DNA of 64,000 bases, taken from Anthoceros angustus. Lineage: Eukaryota > Streptophyta > Anthocerotopsida > Anthocerotales > Anthocerotaceae. The notes below the pieces were generated by a model. That model saw only the letters and a list, made by a program, of their open reading frames with translations, was not told the origin of the DNA and did not search any database. Both the position numbers and the translations under genes were made by a program. The DNA lies in NCBI GenBank assembly GCA_010909165.1, contig MU008192.1, positions 310,001 to 374,000 of the forward strand, in the 5' to 3' direction. This document shows, in pieces, positions 57,524 through 64,000 of this stretch (position 1 is its first letter; every line of letters begins with the position of its first letter).

Positions 57524-58549
57524 TCAACAGACTTTGGCTTTGGAGAAGTCCATCTCAGGGTGCTGGGCCATGAACTTCTTTAAGATGTCGTTCTTCTGCT
57601 GCTCATCAGCTGTCGGCAGTCCCATAGCCTTCTGGCGTTGATCATACATCATTTTCTCCACAGTTTGGCGTGTCTCAGGGTCCAAATCTGCCAGCTTACT
57701 GTTCTCTGGTTCCACTTTCTGGGTGTTGATTTCGACATCACCCTTAATCACAGACTTCCACCACTCCATTTGATTGTGCTTGGTGAGTAGAACAGACACA
57801 ATCTTCCCATCCTCCAAACTCCAGAAACAGTCATCCGGTTTCACACGATTGAACAACTCACCCTCGACAATAGGAGCTTCCCCTTTGATGCCCACCTTGA
57901 TATGTGTCTTTTTTATGTCACACAGCACAGCTCGAGACCTGGTTCCTGGTGGCACAGGAACCTGCACCGACACCTCCGACAGTGTTTGAGTCCAAGAATA
58001 TTTATCCAAGTCGGCACCGTTCCCAGCATTAGGTTTGACCCCATCCTTCCCGTCATCCTTCTCCGGCTCATCCGGCAACTCTACAGAGCTGCTAGAGGTG
58101 ACAGTGCTGTCCTCCATAGTGGTATCTTCCGAAGCCTTCCCCTTCTCCTCATGCCCGTTGCCATTTGCAGCCTCCTCCTTTACCGCAGGCTTCTCCTGCT
58201 TCACCGACTTGCTGAAGCTCTGCGGAACTAACTTAATCGGACCGGTCCTCGTCTTGCTAGACGAAGCCCTGGCAGCGTCATAGTCCGCCTTGCCCTCCAC
58301 TCTCTGCCGCTTCACGGCCGTAACAATTTCTGCAACGCGGGCTTCAGCTCCGGCCTCCAAGAACAGGTCCGTCTTCCTCCTAAGAAAATCAAACACAGTT
58401 CGTAGAAGCTCAAAAGGTTGCTCCTCGTGCTCCTTCAACAGAGCTCCCAGAGCCTCATCCAGAGGGAAGCTGGGAGGAGTGGCACCGCTAGACCCTGCCA
58501 CCGGCTTCGCCTCCGGAGTTTCCTCGGTGTAGTCCGAAATAACCGCCAT
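57524..58549 (-). CDS. BOB1: NudC-domain co-chaperone, BOBBER1-like
   Basis: One uninterrupted frame of 341 residues. The N-terminal part ([19 protein letters not shown]) matches the NudC N-terminal helical region. The middle is Lys/Glu/Ser-rich and probably disordered. The CS/p23-like domain runs from about residue 185: [60 protein letters not shown]. The C-terminal part ([41 protein letters not shown]) is the conserved BOBBER1 tail. Arabidopsis BOB1 is a non-canonical small heat-shock protein, acting as a cytosolic chaperone needed for auxin-linked development and heat tolerance. ATG in GCCATGGCGG context on the minus strand is the first Met of the frame. No coding intron is seen. Confidence 0.93.
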   Translation of the reverse strand: MAVISDYTEETPEAKPVAGSSGATPPSFPLDEALGALLKEHEEQPFELLRTVFDFLRRKTDLFLEAGAEARVAEIVTAVKRQRVEGKADYDAARASSSKTRTGPIKLVPQSFSKSVKQEKPAVKEEAANGNGHEEKGKASEDTTMEDSTVTSSSSVELPDEPEKDDGKDGVKPNAGNGADLDKYSWTQTLSEVSVQVPVPPGTRSRAVLCDIKKTHIKVGIKGEAPIVEGELFNRVKPDDCFWSLEDGKIVSVLLTKHNQMEWWKSVIKGDVEINTQKVEPENSKLADLDPETRQTVEKMMYDQRQKAMGLPTADEQQKNDILKKFMAQHPEMDFSKAKVC

Positions 58550-59163
58550 GCTCCAGTACCTGCAGCCGACTCAGCAAAGCGCAAGATCAAACAAAGACCC
58601 GTTACCAAGAACTACGACAAACCAAGGGTTTTAAACCACCAATGCTGCAGACCATCACAAATCTCACACGAAGAGAACCTGCAGGCCGAGCGAGAAGCAA
58701 GCAGCGTCGATCACAAGCCAACCAATCAGGTCGCCACTCACCGCGCGGATTAGTACACGCAGCGAGCTCGACTCCTCACCTCCTTTCCTCCCTCCCCGTT
58801 TCTAGGGCTTCAGTTCGATCGCATCCCCCAATTTCAAGTACTCGCAAGCCATTTACTTCACCCCCGGTGCCTTGATAAATAACAATAAAATAGATAGTCC
58901 GACTCGAATTCAGGCTTTCTTTCCCGGGCGTTCAATGGGATTGGAGACGTTTCCGAAATCGTCAACAAGGAGCTTGCTTGCAAACTGCACGGGCAACAAG
59001 TGTGAACTTCAGATCGACAAGAAGCATTCGGAGATTGACAGCTATGTGATTTCTCAAACTAACAAACACACTACAGAGTCGAGTCTTTGAGCCCCCGACC
59101 CGCTTTGCAGCATGTGCTCTCGCTCAGAGAAGAAGACGGCGCTTCAAGCACTGCTTCACTGCC

Positions 59164-59203
59164 CTTCCCTTCCCTTCCCATCCCATCCCATCCCATCCCA
59201 CAC
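59164..59203. repeat. CCCTTC / CCATC simple repeat
   Basis: Three CCCTTC-like units run into four CCATC units in the spacer between the BOBBER1-like and PPO genes. Confidence 0.85.
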
Positions 59204-59974
59204 CAAGCGTCACGTTTGTGCGGTGGAGACGATGGCGAGAGGGAATCTATTAGGCCGAGAATCTAAACGGACTTGTCAATTGTTTTTACAATCCGGGATG
59301 GAGGCTAAGATGCCCCTTCAAGTCCACCATAGCCCGACCCCGGACCCACACACATCAATTATTTTGCTCATGCTTGTGTGGAATTCTTCTGATTGAATGT
59401 TCAATGCATATTCGCTTTTGCAAGTCTGCATCCGGGGCACACCGTAAGCCTAACGCCTAATGCGTACTTCTTCTGCGAACCTCACGGACCTGAGCAGCGT
59501 ATGTACCGTCCACGCGCCGGGTGCGCACCGGCACGACAATAGCTTCCTTCTCCTCCATCCAGCACCTCCCCCGGACCAAGTGAATGCCCTCGTTCAAAGA
59601 CCCAATTATTGTTTCCCTCCTTCCAGCAGGTCCTCCGGACTGGCAAGGGAAATATGTCCACGTCTCTGGTATCTGAGCTTTACAGGTGCCCCCTGATGTG
59701 CATGTGGCGCGTCGAGGACGCGGGGCCGCTACCAGCCACGCACCTCCCCACCCCCTTCCTTGAAAACGGCCCCTGCGCGACTTCTGCCCACTCGTGGCCG
59801 TCTTGACATAGTGCTACTCGTATAAGGTCTCGGCCTCTCCAAGAATTTTGATGGGCAGGGAAGAAGAGACCGAGACTGCTACTGGACTGCTGCGAGGTTG
59901 TTCGATCTTGAGACAGAGGCATAGAGGGAGGTCTACCTGCTGGGGCAGTGGGTTGATGACGCTGGGAGGAGAGA

Positions 59975-60085
59975 GTGCTTGTGATGGACTGTGGTTGGGA
60001 TGAGGACATGTTTGTGATTGATTGAGGCTGGGATGAGGAAATGTTTGTGGTGGATTGAGGCTGGGAGGAGGGGATTGTTGTGATC
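59975..60085. repeat. About 33-bp imperfect direct repeat, three copies, in front of PPO
   Basis: Units of the form GATTGAGGCTGGGATGAGG plus AAATGTTTGTG recur near 59985, 60022 and 60056. They end about 60 bp before the chosen start codon, so they lie in the promoter or 5' leader. Confidence 0.75.
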
Positions 60086-60145
60086 GATTTCAGTGGAACA
60101 TTTTTGAGGGCGGAAGGGAAGGAGCTGGTGCCGAATCAAGAAACA

Positions 60146-62343
60146 ATGGCAGGGAGGTGGTGGAGGAGCTGGGTGCTGTTGTTTTTGTGGGTGATGGCGG
60201 GGATGGCGGTTTTGGGGACGTGGGCGGCCCCGGTGAAGACTCCAGACTTCGCGCAATGCCGGAACATCACGCTGGAGTACACATTGGGGACGTACCGGTG
60301 TTGCCCGCCGGTGCCGCTCAGGGTGAAGGATTTCGAGTACCCGAAGGAGCTGCCGGTGCGGGTGCGGAGGCCAATCCACACGCTGGTGAAGGACACGGAG
60401 TTCTGGGAGAAGTACAACCGGGCGTACGAGCTGCTGCGGGCGCTGCCTCCGAATGATCCCAGGTCGCACAACGTGCAGGCCTGGATGCACTGCGCCTACT
60501 GCAACGACGCGCTCATCCAGCGGGACCTCAAGCCCGACACCTCGCTCCTGGTGCACAGGTCCTGGCTGTTTCTGCCCTGGCACCGCTGGTATGTGTATTT
60601 CCATGAGCGCATTCTGGCCAAGCTCATCGGCGACGACACCTTCGCTCTTCCCTACTGGAATTTCGACAATCAGAGCGTGGCCGACGGCCACCCTCGGGCC
60701 GACAAGTTGCCTCTGGAGTTCAGTCAGTGGCCCGCCCTCGGGGACCCCAAACGGAGCAAATTCCATCTCCCCCCCCACACCATGGACATCCCCTTCGACG
60801 TCCTCACTGATTTGGGTAAAGCGCTTGTCTTCCACTTCCCTGAGCATGATTTGGTGTATGCATATGCAGCTTCGGAAGAGACCCTACATGGAGTTGGTGA
60901 ATTGGGTGGTGGGTGGTGTGAGACTAAATGAATGTCGTCTTGGGTCGACGTCATTGCTTCTCCGCTTCATATGCCTGCATGAAATGTGATTGCTGAGCAC
61001 AAAGGTGTGCATTTTGTGGGTGTGATTTTTGTGGGTCTGTGTTTTTGCAATTTGTGTGGATGGTGTCATGTTTTCCAGCAAGGGATTGTTCCAGCTCTCT
61101 ATGGTATGGCATGGGGGCGTGCCAGGTTCCCCCCGTGTGAGACCATGAAGTGCTAAACCGTCCTTGCAACTCAGTCCTGTTGTCATGTCAGGGATGACAT
61201 GACCCGACGGTAACCAGCAGCAAAGCGGACTGACCACCCATCTCTGCTGTGCTGGTCGATCCTGCAGGGCCATCGCCTTACACAGAAGAAGAGCTGCTGG
61301 AGCGGAACCGCATCGCCATGAACAGGAACGTGTACATGGCGAACACAGCAGAAACCTTCTTCGGCCAGAAGTTCGTGGAAGGGACGCCGGCATCGCCAGG
61401 GGGCGGGGGGATCGAGTACGTGCCGCACAACAGCATCCACGACTGGGTGGGCGATCTGACATCGCCGGACCACGAAAACATGGGCAACTTCTACTCAGCA
61501 GCGCGGGACCCCATCTTCTTCGGCCTGCACACGAACCTGGACCGCCTCTGGACGGTCTGGCACACTCTTCCCGGGGGCCGCCGAGAGAACCCCACGGACT
61601 CAGACTGGCTGGACGCGGAGTTCATCTTCTTCGACGAGGACGGGGAAGCAGTGCGCGTCAACGTATCCGGCAGCCAGGAGATCGAGCGCCTCCGATACCG
61701 GTACGAGGAAGTCGCCAATTCCTGGGCTCAAGACTACGTCCCTCGCCCTCGAGGCAGCGCCATCCTCCAAGCCGCAGCATCCGCATCCACATCCCCGACC
61801 GCGCCATGGATCCAGACCAAGCCCAAGCTCGTCCTCGACCCGGCGGCGACCGCGGCGGTCGCCCGGCTGGCCAGCATCCCGGACGGCAGCGACCCGGTCG
61901 CCGTCCGCGGGTCGGCCGTACACGTGAAGGTGGGCAGGCCGGAGAAGTCTCTCTTCCGCCTGGCCGCGGAGAAGCTTGGGCTGGTGCCGGTGGGGGAGGA
62001 GGTGTTGGAGATGGAGTCGCTGGTGACGCCCACCAGGACTACCAACATCTTGGATGTGTTCCTGAACCTTCCGGAAGCGGACGGGAGCACGCCCATCACC
62101 ATCGCCGAGTACGCGGGAACGATGTACGAGATTCCCCACACTTCTGCTGCCGTTGCGAGCGACGGGAGCGTGGAGCGCAAGAATTGGCGCACCCAGAGCT
62201 TCCGCCTCGCCATCTCCGGCGTGCTCGCCCAGATCGGGGTCTCGCCGGGTAGCCGAGACCCCGTCGTCGTCTCCATCGTTCCCAGAGGACCCGACAGGAT
62301 GGAGACCAAGTTCGTCCAATCTGTTTCCATTCGCCTCGTCTGA
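60146..62343 (+). CDS. PPO: Polyphenol oxidase (catechol oxidase/tyrosinase family), 2 exons
   Basis: Exons 60146-60815 and 61268-62343 (intron 452 nt, GT-AG) give 581 residues. The start at 60146 (MAGRWWRSWVLLFLWVMAG) was preferred to the in-frame ATG at 60080 because it begins a clear secretory signal peptide. The CuA site has HNVQAWMHCAYC and VHRSWLFLPWHRWYVYFHE; the CuB site has HNSIHDWVGD and ARDPIFFGLHTNLDRLW. The PPO-DWL region (DSDWLDAEFIFFDEDG) and the C-terminal KFDV-like domain (TNILDVFLNLPE) follow. These type-3 copper enzymes oxidise o-diphenols to quinones. A secretory signal rather than a plastid transit peptide points to the vacuole or apoplast, as in some non-seed-plant PPOs. 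All six copper-binding His are visible. Complete and undamaged. Confidence 0.93.
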
Positions 62344-62612
62344 TGCTGATTCTGATTTTGAATACCAGGTACTCTGCCAGCTAGGTCTTCAAACATCTCT
62401 GAATGGCTTCCGGCATCTAACTCTTTTGGCAGATTGGAACCCGCGTGATTAGCTAGCTTTAGACTGTAAGTTGAGTGCGGGATGCACAGAGGGCGTAGCT
62501 AATGTAAGAGAAACATCTAGCTGTGTACAGTATATGTGAGTAACATAATCAACATGTGGAAGATGTGAGGTACTTCAAACCTTCAATCAAATATTCAGTC
62601 AAAGAACTTGAC

Positions 62613-62618
62613 AATAAA
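62613..62618 (+). terminator. AATAAA polyadenylation signal of PPO
   Basis: This canonical AATAAA lies 270 nt after the PPO stop codon and about 36 bp before the stop of the converging P450 gene. Confidence 0.5.
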
Positions 62619-62653
62619 ATTCACAAAGCTGCCTGCTGGCAACGACAATGGCC

Positions 62654-64000
62654 TCAGCCTGGAACACAGGTAAGAGGCACCTCGAGGTGAACGCAAACTC
62701 TTCCTGAAACAGTTGGAGCAGAGCACTCAAGAAAGTGCAGCATCATCTCTGGTGTTTGAGATGGACTTCTGACGGTCAAAGCAACCTCAAGACATTTGGT
62801 ATCATCATACACAATGGTGCATAAAGGTAAGGCATTCCTGCTGGAAATACAAATATTGTACTGCAACAGGTACCCTGCTCTCTTAAGATACTGCACAGAA
62901 GCAGAGGAGAATATTTACAGACTATCTGGGGCACTAGAATATCTGGGGCACTAGACTATCTGGGGCCTGCGCTTAGGAAAGCAAAGCCTACAGTCAGCGA
63001 CCAAAATCAGTACAACGGTATTGGTCAGAGCTGGAAGTCTGTAATTTAAAACTAGAACAGAACAAATAGTCAAGGGTCGTGGGGCAAAGCAAGGGAGCAG
63101 CAGCCGTTGTGCTATGGTTGCAATTGTGCTCACCTGTATTCGGTCATCCAGTGATGCAAGAACACCTTGACTTCCATCATGACTAAATCTTTGCCCAGAC
63201 AGCTTCTAGGACCAGTCCAGAATGGCATGAATGTGTGACGCTTTGCGCGTTCCTAACATGCAACCAGCAGAGCATCCGGTTTGTAAAGTCTTGCCTGAAG
63301 TGGTTGAAAAAGTAACAACGGTTGGGGATGGATGGAACTCAAACGCAACAAGCTTACATCGAAACGCGAGGGCTTGAGGTCTTCTAGCTCAGGGTATAGC
63401 TGAGGGTTGTGATGTAAGTCGTGCCAATGTTCCAGACCTTGAAAATGTGCTATCCTGCACAGCATGATTTCAATCGTCCTAGTTAACATACATGAGACTT
63501 CCACCCTTAGTTGCCAGTACTGATAGAACAAGCAAGCTGCGAGGGGAGAAAAGCAGGCGAGTGGACCGTTGAATGTGAAGTCCTGCTTCACAGAACTGAG
63601 GTGCCAAAAAGCCAGAGATGCCACCCTGATCAGAGCGACTCTTCTATCGCCTATACAGCACCAATGGACTTGTTAATTCACCTTGCTGATGAACCTCAAC
63701 TCAGGGTAGAACAGCTAAGGGACAGGATCTCACTGCGGAAGTCGTTGTTGAGTTCTTCCATGTCAGCGGCTCTCCCTCTTGCTCTCTGCTTCTCATAGCC
63801 TGATGTTCAGCCTGCCAAACACGGAGGGCAGATTAGGTCTTGAACATCCACACAGGCAAGCTTGCATCTGAACTCAGTTGTCGCTGATGGTTCAGAAGGA
63901 CAGAAAACTGCATACGACGAGCTGCTGTTTGACATGAGGATGCTCGTGAATGAACTTTGCAACCAAAATGATGGAGTTTGTGAATGTCTCAAATGTTTAT
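62654..64000 (-). CDS. Cytochrome P450 (CYP85-clan-like), C-terminal part, runs off the right edge
   Basis: Exons inferred on the minus strand: 64000 (edge)-63916 with FETFTNSIILVAKFIHEHPH and VKQQLV (I-helix region); 63811-63734 with AEHQAMRSREQEGEPLTW; a piece near 63650-63560 with RVASLAFWHLSSVKQDFTFN; 63437-63358 with HHNPQLYPELEDLKPSRFD (PERF region); 63252-63134 with FMPFWTGPRSCLGKDLVMME, which carries the FxxGxRxCxG haem-thiolate signature; and the last exon 62837-62654 (DDTKCLEVALTVRSPSQTPE). The last splice phases fit well. The middle exons are uncertain, and I cannot see the Glu of the ExxR motif, so the gene could be damaged. FETxTxS and VFLHHWMTEYR fit the CYP85 clan, which includes steroid and terpenoid hydroxylases. 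The substrate is unknown. It converges on PPO. Confidence 0.62.
62940..62967. repeat. Short direct repeat in a P450 intron
   Basis: The words CTATCTGGGGCACTAGA and TATCTGGGGC occur three times in a row between 62921 and 62967. Confidence 0.7.

Larger units (their letters stand above)
58550..60145. other. Divergent promoter region of the BOBBER1-like and PPO genes
   Basis: About 1.6 kb separates the two start codons. The part next to 58549 has CT-rich leader-like sequence. A CCCTTC/CCATC simple repeat lies at 59164-59203. The end next to the PPO gene has short direct repeats (59975-60085). No gene is recognised; the long minus-strand frame at 60847-59933 is the antisense shadow of PPO exon 1. 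Confidence 0.5.

Noticed and set aside
59933-60847. 304-residue minus-strand frame over PPO exon 1
   Set aside because: It is antisense to a well-supported PPO exon with high third-position GC; the His-rich end comes from the 33-bp repeats.
61600-62319. Long minus-strand frames over PPO exon 2
   Set aside because: These are shadows of the GC-rich PPO coding sequence.

Overview
The window looks like nuclear DNA of a seed-free land plant: a hornwort, lycophyte or fern-type genome. The reasons are a cluster of pentatricopeptide (PPR) editing-factor loci whose C-termini match the DYW:KP class, which is known from lineages with U-to-C organelle RNA editing; plant-only genes such as an STN8-type thylakoid kinase, a PP2C/cyclic-nucleotide-binding/kinase fusion, a catechol oxidase and an LRAT/NC-domain protein; short introns (about 70-450 nt); and abundant copia, Ty3-like and non-LTR retroelements. 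I cannot name the species.

Region 1 (1-16.0 kb) holds four related PPR loci, here called A to D. A, B and C are on the minus strand and D is on the plus strand, so C and D diverge from a roughly 1.3-kb spacer rich in palindromes. All share an unusual architecture: a Ser/Arg-rich leader, one or two copies of a roughly 50-residue motif resembling the PDF motif of organellar single-stranded-DNA-binding (OSB) proteins, a PPR array built of near-identical 100-residue PLS triplets, and, in the three loci whose 3' end lies in the window (B, C, D), an E region and a DYW:KP-like domain ending GRP or GRS instead of DYW. Every copy carries frameshifts, so I annotate them as pseudogenes or damaged genes. 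B is nearly intact.

Region 2 (16-44 kb) is a transposon graveyard with simple repeats: dispersed LTR-like repeats, a GAGTT pentanucleotide array, a copia reverse-transcriptase relic, a truncated duplicate of the LRAT gene, two copies of a non-LTR element with a restriction-endonuclease-like C-terminus, and a COMT fragment. It also has telomere-motif-rich tandem repeats, a 7.5-kb LTR retrotransposon nested in the second non-LTR element, a roughly 0.9-kb block made almost only of G and C, and a decayed copia element.

Region 3 (44-64 kb) is gene-dense: LRAT/NC-domain protein (+), STN8-like kinase (-), PP2C-CNB-kinase (+, 15 exons), NudC/BOBBER1-like chaperone (-), polyphenol oxidase (+) and the C-terminal part of a CYP85-clan-like cytochrome P450 (-), which runs off the right edge. 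The LRAT gene starts within about 100 bp of the TATA box in the 3' LTR of the copia relic, so its promoter may be LTR-derived.

The best candidates for something undescribed are the OSB-PDF/PPR/DYW:KP fusion family and the way its repeats are being duplicated and homogenised even after frameshifting.
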